The notes under the pieces are model-generated. The model saw nothing but the letters and a program-made list of their open reading frames with translations, was not told the origin of the DNA and searched no databases. A stretch of DNA of 21,795 nucleotides from Bacillota bacterium (lineage in GTDB: Bacteria > Bacillota > Clostridia > Lachnospirales > Lachnospiraceae). Positions 14,059 to 21,307 of this stretch are shown piece by piece. A program made the translations under genes and the position numbers. The stretch's first letter is position 1, and the number at the start of each line of letters is the position of its first letter. The DNA lies in assembly GCA_023399455.1 (NCBI GenBank), contig JAEWPN010000008.1, positions 1 through 21,795 of the forward strand. The letters run 5' to 3'.

Positions 14059-15285
14059 ATGAAGAAAAAAGTGTTAAGCTTACTGCTTTGCGCAACAATA
14101 GCCGGAACACTGCTGAGCGGCTGCGGTTCTGAAGCTTCAAGCGTGTCCGGTACCGGAGAAGTGGCAGAGTCGGGAACAAAAGAAGAGGACGCTGAAAAAA
14201 GCGCTCCCGCAGGAGAAGAAGATAAAGTGATAAGAATCGGCGTAATTTGTTCTATGACAGGCGGTTCGGCTATTTATGGCGAAGGTGCTCAGAATGCTGT
14301 TACAATGGCTGCAGAGGAGATCAACAGCAGCGACAGTGAGATTAAGGTGGAGATACTAAACGGCGGCAAGGTTGTCGATGATGCCAGTGATTCCAAGCAG
14401 GCAGTCAACGCCTATAACAGTCTTGAGCCCGAGGCGCCCGAAGCTGTAGTTGGTGCATTTTTCTCTTCCGTTACACTTCCGATGGCAGAACTGGCAAACG
14501 AGCAGGGAATGCTTCTGATGGCGACTGGAGCGACGAACTATAAGGTCACTCAAGTTGGTCCTACAATATTCAGAGACTGTTTTATAGATCCGTATCAGGG
14601 TAAAATGGCGGCAGCGTTTGCCAAAGAGCAGGGGGTCAGCAAAGCAGCGATTATTTATGCGAAGGATGACGACTATTCCAACGGATTGAAGGATGCATTT
14701 GTAGAAAATGCGGAAGCTGCGGGCATTGAAATTGCATACACCGGAGAATGCACCACAAAGGATACCGATTTTACTGCTCAGGTTTCCCAGGCAGTAGCCT
14801 CCGGGGCAGATTACCTGTTTTACCCATGCTTTCTGGATACTGTTCCTCTTCTGGTTCAACAGGCAAGGGATGCAGGCTTTGAAGGTATCATTATGGGTGG
14901 AGACGGATGGGATGGTTCCGATACGACTGGACTGGAAACCTATTTTGACAATTGCTATTTTACGAACCATTATTCTTCTGAGGATACCTCGGAAGCAGTT
15001 CAGTCCTTTGTTACAAAATATACCGATACATATGGCGTTGAAAGCTTAAACGCATGTGCTGCACTTTACTACGATGCCATTTATATGCTGGTACAGGCGG
15101 CTGAACAGGGCGGAGGAACTGACACTGCTTCCCTCGTCAGCGGAATGACAGGTATTACCTTTACCGGAGTAGGTGGAACCTTCACGCTTGATGAAAACGG
15201 CGATCCCGCTAAGAGCGTTGCAATTAATACATATGAAAATGGTGCTGTTAAGTGGTATAAGACACTTTCTCCTGAAGGAAATTAA
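14059..15285 (+). CDS. livJ: amino acid ABC transporter substrate-binding lipoprotein (LivJ type)
   Basis: This 408-residue lipoprotein has a signal peptide with lipobox L-L-S-G-C (Cys22), a Glu/Ala-rich linker to about residue 55, and a Leu/Ile/Val-type periplasmic-binding domain opening with I-R-I-G-V-I-C-S-M-T-G-G. It would capture a small amino acid or related acid outside the cell for LivH-LivM-LivG-LivF. Binding proteins of this class also take amides, urea and other small solutes, so the ligand cannot be assigned from sequence. The neighbouring pathway raises D-amino acids or 5-oxoproline as candidates. ATG 14059 has GAGGAGGA at 14043-14050; an upstream in-frame TTG at 14041 overlaps that site. 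A perfect hairpin follows the gene. Confidence 0.92.
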   Translation: MKKKVLSLLLCATIAGTLLSGCGSEASSVSGTGEVAESGTKEEDAEKSAPAGEEDKVIRIGVICSMTGGSAIYGEGAQNAVTMAAEEINSSDSEIKVEILNGGKVVDDASDSKQAVNAYNSLEPEAPEAVVGAFFSSVTLPMAELANEQGMLLMATGATNYKVTQVGPTIFRDCFIDPYQGKMAAAFAKEQGVSKAAIIYAKDDDYSNGLKDAFVENAEAAGIEIAYTGECTTKDTDFTAQVSQAVASGADYLFYPCFLDTVPLLVQQARDAGFEGIIMGGDGWDGSDTTGLETYFDNCYFTNHYSSEDTSEAVQSFVTKYTDTYGVESLNACAALYYDAIYMLVQAAEQGGGTDTASLVSGMTGITFTGVGGTFTLDENGDPAKSVAINTYENGAVKWYKTLSPEGN

Positions 15286-15316
15286 TAATGGATAACAATA
15301 TTCACAGGTAATAGGA

Positions 15317-15350
15317 AGTAAAGGCATAAGCGGAAACTTATGCCTTTACT
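15317..15350 (+). promoter_or_regulatory. intercistronic hairpin after livJ
   Basis: The 14-base arms at 15317-15330 and 15337-15350 pair perfectly around the loop CGGAAA. There is no T-run. The structure lies between the binding-protein gene and the permease genes, the same arrangement as at 2597-2626. It probably raises livJ mRNA level relative to livHMGF. Confidence 0.7.
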
Positions 15351-15404
15351 ATATCAAACAACCCTCAGACTGCGGGAATATAGAACGAAAGGAAGTGCAG
15401 GTAA

Positions 15405-16292
15405 GTGTCCTTATTTATACAAAGTATCATAAACGGGCTTAACCAGGGTGCCATTTACGCATTGATAGCACTGGGTTACACAATGGTATACGGTATTATC
15501 CGCATGATTAATTTTGCTCATGGAGACTTTATCATGGTCGGAGCGTATTCGCTGTTTTATACGGTGCCCCTGATGATTAATTACGGTATGCCGGCATGGA
15601 TGGCGGTCATAATTGCCATTGCGGTCTGCGTTACAGTAGGCGTTGCGGTAGAAATCATCGCATATAGGCCTGTGAGAGGAGCAGGTTCCATGTCTGCATT
15701 AATTACAGCACTGGCAATGAGCCTGTTTTTGGAGAATCTCGCCATGGTATTGTTCGGCGCTAATCCGAAATCCGTTCCGGCTATTTTTACGCTGCCTTCT
15801 ATTGAGGTATTGGGAGCAAAATTGCAGTGGAAATATTTGCTGACGATAAGTATAGGTATAATAATGATGGTGGGGCTGCAGCTGTTTGTAAAGAAAACAA
15901 AGCTTGGGAAGGCGATGCGTGCGGTGCCGCAGGATAAGGAAGCCTCGACTCTGATGGGCATCAATGTAAATAAAATTATTACAACGACCTTCGCCATCGG
16001 TTCCGGGCTCGCAGCGGTAGCGGCACTTATGTACTGCTCAACTTATCCGAGATGTACGACGGATATGGGTTCCATGATGGGGCTTAAGGCATTTATAGCG
16101 GCTGTTTTGGGCGGTATCGGGAGCATACCGGGAGCTATGGTAGGAGGTATTATCGTGGGGCTGGTTGAGATTTTTGTAAAAGTCTATATCGCTCCGGGCT
16201 GGTATGAGGCAATCACATACAGTCTTTTAATTTTTGTTTTATTGATTAAGCCGACCGGCATTATGGGTAAGAATGTCGGAGAGAAAGTGTAG
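15405..16292 (+). CDS. livH: amino acid ABC transporter permease LivH
   Basis: This 295-residue membrane permease has the LivH family opening G-L-N-Q-G-A-I-Y-A-L-I-A-L-G-Y-T and the block I-N-F-A-H-G-D-F near residue 40. It has about eight hydrophobic helices and the late G-G-I-G-S-I-P-G-A-M segment that forms the ATPase contact region in this family. It pairs with LivM to form the transport channel. The start is GTG 15405, with AAAGGAAG at 15388-15395 upstream; there is no better-placed ATG. Its stop is directly followed by the GTG of livM, so the two are tightly coupled. Confidence 0.93.
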   Translation: MSLFIQSIINGLNQGAIYALIALGYTMVYGIIRMINFAHGDFIMVGAYSLFYTVPLMINYGMPAWMAVIIAIAVCVTVGVAVEIIAYRPVRGAGSMSALITALAMSLFLENLAMVLFGANPKSVPAIFTLPSIEVLGAKLQWKYLLTISIGIIMMVGLQLFVKKTKLGKAMRAVPQDKEASTLMGINVNKIITTTFAIGSGLAAVAALMYCSTYPRCTTDMGSMMGLKAFIAAVLGGIGSIPGAMVGGIIVGLVEIFVKVYIAPGWYEAITYSLLIFVLLIKPTGIMGKNVGEKV

Positions 16293-17315
16293 GTGAGCTG
16301 GATGCCAAAAAGCAAAAAATTATCTTATATTATAAATGTGATCGGTATTCTGGTGTTGTTCATAGGTCTGTACGGCTTGTTCCAGTCGAATGTATTAGGC
16401 ACCAGGACATCTTACATTAAAGGTATTTTTACTACGGCCTGTTATACGATTATTCTGGTGACTTCCTTAAACCTCCTGGTGGGATTTATGGGTGAATTTT
16501 CTCTTGGTCATGCGGGATTTATGTCGGTGGGTGCCTATGCTTCTGCTATTTTGACCAATTCGCTTTATGACTACGGGATGCCGAAGCTTTTGCTGTTTAT
16601 CATTGCGCTTCTTGTCGGAGGAGCCGCAGCCGCATGTATGGGTGTCCTTGTGGGCATACCGGCGCTCAGACTGAGAGGCGACTATCTCGCTATTGTAACA
16701 GTAGCCTTTGCGGAAATTATCCGGGTTGCATTTTGTAATTTTGCAGTTACCGGTTCCGGACGTACTATGAGCGGTATTGCCAAGCTTTCGGATTTTTACT
16801 GGTGCTACTGGGCTATGGTGATCTGTGTTGCAGTGATGTATATGTATACCCGCTCCCGCTTCGGCAGGACAGTCATTGCCATAAGGGAAGATTATATTGC
16901 AGCCAGTGCAAGCGGAATTAATGTTACATATTATAAGGTGCTGAACTTTACGATTTCAGCTTTTTTTGCGGGAATCGGGGGAGCGATGTACGCGCATTAT
17001 ATGACGGCGATGATCCCCACTAATTTTAACTTCATGTATTCTGCGGAAATGCTGACGGAGGTTATAATCGGCGGCACCGGCTCTCTAACCGGTTCGATTA
17101 TCGGAGCGGCTTTTCTATCGGCACTGCCCGAGGCCATGCGTCAGTTTTCTATTTACCGGATACTGGCTTATTCCGTTGTCCTTGTATTAGTCATGATTTT
17201 CAAGCCGGGGGGAATCTTCGGCACATGGGAGTTCTCCCTTACCAGACTGATTGGAAAGGTTGCAGCCTTTATAAAAGCCCCTCATGCCAGAAAAGGAGGA
17301 AATGCCGATGAGTAA
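16293..17315 (+). CDS. livM: amino acid ABC transporter permease LivM
   Basis: This 340-residue partner permease of LivH carries N-L-L-V-G-F-M-G-E-F-S-L-G-H-A-G-F near residue 60. It also has L-R-G-D-Y-L-A-I-V-T-V-A-F-A-E-I-I-R near residue 130, both LivM marks. About nine to ten hydrophobic helices are visible and the length is normal. GTG 16293 begins one base after the livH stop with GGAGAG upstream; ATG 16302 is an alternative that removes three residues. A short basic, Gly-rich C-terminus overlaps the start of livG by 8 bases. Confidence 0.92.
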   Translation: MSWMPKSKKLSYIINVIGILVLFIGLYGLFQSNVLGTRTSYIKGIFTTACYTIILVTSLNLLVGFMGEFSLGHAGFMSVGAYASAILTNSLYDYGMPKLLLFIIALLVGGAAAACMGVLVGIPALRLRGDYLAIVTVAFAEIIRVAFCNFAVTGSGRTMSGIAKLSDFYWCYWAMVICVAVMYMYTRSRFGRTVIAIREDYIAASASGINVTYYKVLNFTISAFFAGIGGAMYAHYMTAMIPTNFNFMYSAEMLTEVIIGGTGSLTGSIIGAAFLSALPEAMRQFSIYRILAYSVVLVLVMIFKPGGIFGTWEFSLTRLIGKVAAFIKAPHARKGGNADE

Positions 17316-18114
17316 GGAAATAAAAGAGGTACCGGTCTTAAGAGTACAGAATCTGGGAATTACCTTTGGCGGCCTGAAAGCGGTCGATTCATTTAGCATT
17401 GACATTGGGAAAAGTGAGTTTGTTGGATTGATCGGTCCCAATGGTGCCGGAAAAACTACGGTGTTTAATCTTCTTACGGGTGTGTATATGCCGACAGAAG
17501 GATCTTTTTATCTCGAAGGTCAGAAGATGAATGGGAAGAAAACACATCAGGTAGTGGCAGCCGGAATATCCAGAACCTTTCAGAATATCCGTTTGTTTAA
17601 AAAAATGACGGTAATTGAAAATGTAATGGTCACAATGAATATGCATATGTCTTATTCGCTTGTCTCATCAATCTTCAGGCTTCCCAAGTATTGGAAACAA
17701 GAAGAAGAAGCAAGGAAGAAGGCATTAGAGTTATTGGATATTGTCAATTTAAAGGATAAAGCGGATATTACAGCCGAAAATCTTCCGTATGGGCAGCAGA
17801 GGAGATTGGAAATTGCCAGAGCATTGGGAACGGGAATGAAGCTTCTTCTTTTAGACGAACCGGCTGCGGGAATGAATCCTACCGAGACCTCGGAGCTGTT
17901 AGATATCATCAATGTTATCCGTACAAAATTTAATATTTCCATTCTTTTGATCGAGCATGATATGAGCCTTGTCATGAAGGTATGTGAGAGGATACAGGTC
18001 ATTGATTATGGAGTAACGATCGCTTCCGGCACACCGGAGGAGATTGCGAATAATCCGAAAGTGATTGAGGCATATCTTGGGAAGGATGAAGAGGAAGGGG
18101 TGGCACTATGTTAG
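17308..18114 (+). CDS. livG: amino acid ABC transporter ATPase LivG
   Basis: This 268-residue cytoplasmic ATPase has Walker A G-P-N-G-A-G-K-T at 43-50, a signature loop L-P-Y-G-Q-Q-R-R at 159-166 (the LivG variant of LSGGQ) and Walker B L-L-L-L-D-E-P at 179-185. It powers the LivHM channel together with LivF. I chose ATG 17308 because AAAAGGAGG at 17291-17299 then has 8-nt spacing; ATGs at 17284 and 17302 are worse placed. It overlaps livM by 8 bases and livF by 7, giving coupled translation. Confidence 0.94.
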   Translation: MSKEIKEVPVLRVQNLGITFGGLKAVDSFSIDIGKSEFVGLIGPNGAGKTTVFNLLTGVYMPTEGSFYLEGQKMNGKKTHQVVAAGISRTFQNIRLFKKMTVIENVMVTMNMHMSYSLVSSIFRLPKYWKQEEEARKKALELLDIVNLKDKADITAENLPYGQQRRLEIARALGTGMKLLLLDEPAAGMNPTETSELLDIINVIRTKFNISILLIEHDMSLVMKVCERIQVIDYGVTIASGTPEEIANNPKVIEAYLGKDEEEGVALC

Positions 18115-18812
18115 AGTTAAAGGATTTGAACGTAAGCTATGGCGCTATCCATGCTATCTATGATGTCAGCCTGACTGTGAATGACGGAGAGATTGTTTCG
18201 TTGATTGGAGCGAACGGTGCGGGAAAAACAACAATCCTTCATACGATTACCGGGTTAAAGAAATCCATGAATGGCAGCATCGTATATAACGGAAACGACC
18301 TGACTAAAATAGAGCCCAGTAAAATTATTACGCTGGGCATGGCCCATGTTCCCGAGGGACGCCATATCTTTCCGGCAATGACGGTAGGAGAAAATCTGGA
18401 GATGGGAGCTTATATCAGAAATGATAAGGACGGTATTCAAACGTCAATGAAAGAAGTATTTGAAAGGTTTCCGAGATTAAAGGAGAGAAGAAAGCAGCTT
18501 GCGGGAACGCTGTCAGGAGGCGAACAGCAGATGCTTGCTGTAGGACGCGCGCTGATGAGCAGACCGAATATCATTTTAATGGATGAGCCGTCCATGGGAC
18601 TTTCTCCTCTTCTTGTAAAAGAAATATTTAATATCATTAAGGAAGTGCATAAGCAGGGAATCACGGTTCTGCTTGTGGAACAGAATGCTAAAATGGCATT
18701 ATCCATAGCAGATAGGGCATACGTTTTGGAAACAGGGCATATTTCCATGAGCGGGGAAGCAAAAGAACTGCTTAACGATGAAAAAGTCAAAAAGGCATAT
18801 CTTGGATTATGA
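18108..18812 (+). CDS. livF: amino acid ABC transporter ATPase LivF
   Basis: This 234-residue ATPase is the second energising subunit of the importer. It has Walker A G-A-N-G-A-G-K-T at 34-41, signature L-S-G-G-E-Q-Q at 135-141 and Walker B I-I-L-M-D-E-P at 155-161. V-P-E-G-R-H-I-F at 81-88 is a LivF mark. ATG 18108 has a GAGGAAGGGG site just upstream. It is the last gene of the transporter unit. Its final 26 bases overlap the 3' end of the minus-strand yeiH gene, and no terminator is visible between them. Confidence 0.94.
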   Translation: MLELKDLNVSYGAIHAIYDVSLTVNDGEIVSLIGANGAGKTTILHTITGLKKSMNGSIVYNGNDLTKIEPSKIITLGMAHVPEGRHIFPAMTVGENLEMGAYIRNDKDGIQTSMKEVFERFPRLKERRKQLAGTLSGGEQQMLAVGRALMSRPNIILMDEPSMGLSPLLVKEIFNIIKEVHKQGITVLLVEQNAKMALSIADRAYVLETGHISMSGEAKELLNDEKVKKAYLGL

Positions 18813-19788
18813 TTAACTGTGCAAGAAGAGAAGTTACAGCCAGTACGGCCCAACAGCTTAATCCCAGTACGATTGGCTTCCAGCCGTTTTTTACAAGTGA
18901 TATCAGGTTTGTGTTAAGGCCAATTGCTGCCATAGCCATAACGATAACGTATTTCCCGGCTCTTGCCAAGAATGTGCCTGCAACTGCAGGCAGTGGCAAA
19001 AATGTACTGATTACAGAGGCGGCGACAAATCCTAATACAAACCATGGGAATATTTCTGCAATCTGATACTTCGCCCCGTCTGTATGTGAATCCCGCTTTG
19101 CGGTATGCAGTGCCAGTACAAGAGTGACGGGTATGATCATCAGGGTTCGGGTCAGCTTCACAATTACGGCGAGGTTTCCCGCCTCATTGCTGAAAGAATA
19201 GCCGGCAGCGACCACAGAAGATGTGTCATTGATGGTAGTGCCCGCCCATAAGCCAAAATGATAATCGGTCATATGAAGAACATGTCCCAGGAAGGGAAAG
19301 AGGAATGCGGCTATAACGTTAAAGAAAAATATTGTTGAGATGGAGCGCGCCACATCCTCCTCCTTGGCACGAATGACCGGTGAGGCAGCAGCAATAGCGG
19401 AACCTCCGCAAATCGCAGTGCCTACCCCGATTAAAATATTCGTATCCCTGTCGACCTTTAACAGCCTTCCAAAGTAAAAAGCAGCGAGGAAGGTTGCAGT
19501 CAAAGTAAAGACCATTAATAGAAGCGTCTCCCGGCCCGTCTGAAAGACCTGAAATAAATTCATGTCAAATCCCAGCAGAATAATAGAATATTGCAGCAGT
19601 TTTTTAGAGGTATATTTCACTCCCTCTGAAAGTACTGCCGGTTTCTTCCATAGGGACAGCATCATACCAAACAGAATGCTCAGTACAGGGCTTCCGATAA
19701 TGGGAAACCGATTGCCGATTATCCAGGCAGGAAAAGCAATTACAGCAGAAAGTGCTATTCCGGGTAACTTATCTTTTATTGCATTCAT
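18787..19788 (-). CDS. yeiH: YeiH-family (UPF0324) membrane transporter, putative sulfate exporter
   Basis: This 333-residue membrane protein has about ten hydrophobic helices and matches the conserved UPF0324/YeiH family (Pfam Cons_hypoth698), often labelled putative sulfate exporter. The family core is clear: G-V-G-T-A-I-C-G-G-S-A-I-A-A near the middle, then an E-E-D-V-A-R-S-I-S-T-I-F-F-F-N-V helix and an N-D-T-S-S-V-V-A-A-G segment. The substrate is not known with certainty. The start at 19788 has AGGAG (plus-strand 19796-19800) at 7-nt spacing. It is divergent from a LysR gene with overlapping promoters, as in the E. coli yeiE-yeiH pair, so that LysR protein is probably its regulator. Its 3' end overlaps livF by 26 bases. 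Confidence 0.88.
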   Translation of the reverse strand: MNAIKDKLPGIALSAVIAFPAWIIGNRFPIIGSPVLSILFGMMLSLWKKPAVLSEGVKYTSKKLLQYSIILLGFDMNLFQVFQTGRETLLLMVFTLTATFLAAFYFGRLLKVDRDTNILIGVGTAICGGSAIAAASPVIRAKEEDVARSISTIFFFNVIAAFLFPFLGHVLHMTDYHFGLWAGTTINDTSSVVAAGYSFSNEAGNLAVIVKLTRTLMIIPVTLVLALHTAKRDSHTDGAKYQIAEIFPWFVLGFVAASVISTFLPLPAVAGTFLARAGKYVIVMAMAAIGLNTNLISLVKNGWKPIVLGLSCWAVLAVTSLLAQLIIIQDMPF

Positions 19789-19845
19789 TTTAATACTCCT
19801 TTTTGGTTAGAAATTATTCGAAATATATTTTGTATTCCGAGGTTT

Positions 19846-19874
19846 ACTATATACCTTGACTTGGCATTAGTAAA
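19846..19874 (-). promoter_or_regulatory. yeiH promoter (minus strand)
   Basis: Read on the minus strand, TTTACT (plus 19869-19874) and TATAGT (plus 19846-19851) are spaced by 17 bp, pointing to yeiH. It overlaps the lysR promoter on the other strand. Confidence 0.65.
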
Positions 19875-19884
19875 ACAATATAAT
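19856..19884 (+). promoter_or_regulatory. lysR promoter (plus strand)
   Basis: TTGACT at 19856-19861 and a perfect TATAAT at 19879-19884 are spaced by 17 bp. The start would be near 19891, about 55 bases before the LysR ATG. It shares 19 bp with the yeiH promoter. Confidence 0.7.
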
Positions 19885-19913
19885 TTTATTATAGTAATAA
19901 GTAAATGCTAATG
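19865..19913. promoter_or_regulatory. candidate LysR operator region
   Basis: TATAAT-TTT-ATTATA at 19879-19893 is a perfect 15-bp palindrome, and an outer pair CATTAG (19865-19870) / CTAATG (19908-19913) flanks it. Nested AT-rich dyads in a LysR divergent region are the usual place for LysR tetramer binding. The inner palindrome includes the -10 of lysR, which would allow self-repression. Confidence 0.45.
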
Positions 19914-19945
19914 GTTTATTAACAGATAGTCAGGAGGCGGATGAA

Positions 19946-20842
19946 ATGACGTTTCGCCATTTTCAGATTTTTATTGCAGTTTGCGACACGATGAACATGA
20001 CTGCTGCGGCCCGCAAACTGTACATGTCACAATCCGCAGTCAGCCAGGCTGTTGGGGAAATGGAACGGCATTATGATGTGCGTTTGTTTGAACGTTTGTC
20101 CAAAAAGCTGTATCTTACACAGGCGGGGGAACAGCTTATAGGCTATGCCCGCCATATTATCCGGGTGAATTTGGACGCAGAGCAGAATATGCGCGACTTG
20201 AGTGAGAACGAGGTTGTGCGTATCGGAGCGAGCGTAACGATTGGGACATGTGTGCTGCCGGGGCTCACATCAGAGATTATGCGGACATATCCTCAGCTTA
20301 CATTGAAGGTCGAGATAGGGAATACGGAGCAGGTGAAGAAATTGCTTTTCCAAGATAAGCTGGACATAGGCCTTGTGGAAGGCGACGTAGATTCGGAGGA
20401 TCTGATAAATTCCCCTTTTATGCGGGATAACTTAGTGTTGATCTGCGCCAAAAGCCATCCTTTTGCCATGCGCAGCAGTATCAACTCACGGGAGATGGAG
20501 CAGGAAAATTTTATTCTGCGGGAAGTCGGAAGCGGAACGCGTAAGATTTTTGAAGATAAGATGAAAGAAAAGCAGCTTCATTGGAATTGCACATGGACAT
20601 GCAGCAATGCGGACTCTATCAAAGCAGCAGTTGCTGAAGGGATCGGCATTTCTGTCATATCAAAACGCTATGTCACAGCAGAAGCGGAGGCGGGGATACT
20701 CTGCATGGTCGATATTGACGATCTCGTCTTTGAGCGCGATTTTAAAGTGATTTACCATAAAAACAAGTATTTGACCCATTCCATGAATTGTTTTATAAAT
20801 GTCTGCAACCATCGCTTGGCAAGGTCACACACGGTCGGATAA
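19946..20842 (+). CDS. LysR-family transcriptional regulator
   Basis: This 298-residue regulator has the LysR N-terminal winged helix (F-R-H-F-Q-I-F-I-A-V at 3-12, then A-A-R-K-L-Y-M-S-Q-S-A-V-S-Q at about 21-34). A linker helix and an effector-binding domain from about residue 90 follow. Hydrophobic strands such as V-R-I-G-A-S-V-T-I-G and the late A-V-A-E-G-I-G-I-S-V-I-S are typical. ATG 19946 has AGGAGG at 19932-19937; an ATG at 19941 stops after two codons. It is divergent from yeiH and probably controls it and itself. The resemblance to YeiE/CysL-type pairs suggests a sulfur-related effector, but that is by context only. Confidence 0.92.
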   Translation: MTFRHFQIFIAVCDTMNMTAAARKLYMSQSAVSQAVGEMERHYDVRLFERLSKKLYLTQAGEQLIGYARHIIRVNLDAEQNMRDLSENEVVRIGASVTIGTCVLPGLTSEIMRTYPQLTLKVEIGNTEQVKKLLFQDKLDIGLVEGDVDSEDLINSPFMRDNLVLICAKSHPFAMRSSINSREMEQENFILREVGSGTRKIFEDKMKEKQLHWNCTWTCSNADSIKAAVAEGIGISVISKRYVTAEAEAGILCMVDIDDLVFERDFKVIYHKNKYLTHSMNCFINVCNHRLARSHTVG

Positions 20843-20849
20843 GGTCACA
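20821..20849. repeat. tandem 9-bp direct repeat at the end of lysR
   Basis: AAGGTCACA occurs at 20821-20829 and again at 20841-20849, exactly 20 bp apart, spanning the LysR stop codon. The distance is close to two helical turns. It might be a binding site upstream of the XRE gene, or a local duplication; no function is assigned. Confidence 0.3.
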
Positions 20850-20907
20850 TTAAATAACGGTTTTGCAATCGACTGTTTAAGATTAGGGTAAAAAGGAGTG
20901 CAGAAGC

Positions 20908-21273
20908 ATGGAAAATAAAAAAAACTTTGTATATCCGCATATCGATATGAAGAAAACAGGAAGCTGGCTGCGTTGTATATGCAAGCAGCGGCGGGTTTCT
21001 GTGAGAGATTTGCAGGAGGCGCTCCACATTTCTTCTAATCAGGCGATTTACGATTGGTTTAACGGGAAGACCCTGCCGTCATTGGACAACTTTTATGCTT
21101 TGAGCAAGCTGTTGAAGATTTCCATGGAGAAACTGATTATTGCCGACCGTTTCACACAGGAGCGCTATCTTTTGGATTCCGTGAAAGAAGATAAACAAAG
21201 TTATAGATTAATAACCTATTATTTCCTTGTCTCCAAGACATACTTGGATGACATGCATCGTCATTCTCTGTAA
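20908..21273 (+). CDS. small XRE-type helix-turn-helix protein
   Basis: This 121-residue protein contains one Cro/C1-type helix-turn-helix at about residues 18-70 (S-W-L-R, then V-S-V-R-D-L-Q-E-A-L-H-I-S, then I-Y-D-W-F-N-G-K-T-L-P-S). The repeated pattern 'W-x-N-G-K-x-x-P' is common in XRE proteins. The remaining 50 residues are charged with no visible domain. ATG 20908 has AAAGGAG at 20892-20898. A well-spaced ribosome binding site 20 bases after its stop begins the next gene, so the two may be co-transcribed. XRE proteins of this size often accompany mobile or stress-related genes, but no element boundary is visible here. Confidence 0.8.
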   Translation: MENKKNFVYPHIDMKKTGSWLRCICKQRRVSVRDLQEALHISSNQAIYDWFNGKTLPSLDNFYALSKLLKISMEKLIIADRFTQERYLLDSVKEDKQSYRLITYYFLVSKTYLDDMHRHSL

Positions 21274-21307
21274 AATCATTTTATCGAACAAATAGGAGGT
21301 AAATGTG

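Noticed and set aside
14356..14970. 204-codon minus-strand open frame inside livJ
   Set aside because: Long only because of the codon pattern of livJ on the other strand. Its sequence is low in recognisable domains and rich in Cys, Ser and Arg, as shadow frames are.
18976..18991. Palindrome GCCTGCA-AC-TGCAGGC as terminator for livF
   Set aside because: It is inside the yeiH coding region more than 160 bases beyond livF and no T-run follows. It is more likely a coding coincidence.
18809..19066. Plus-strand open frame after livF
   Set aside because: It is antisense to yeiH, whose motifs and membrane segments are convincing. The frame has no ribosome binding site.
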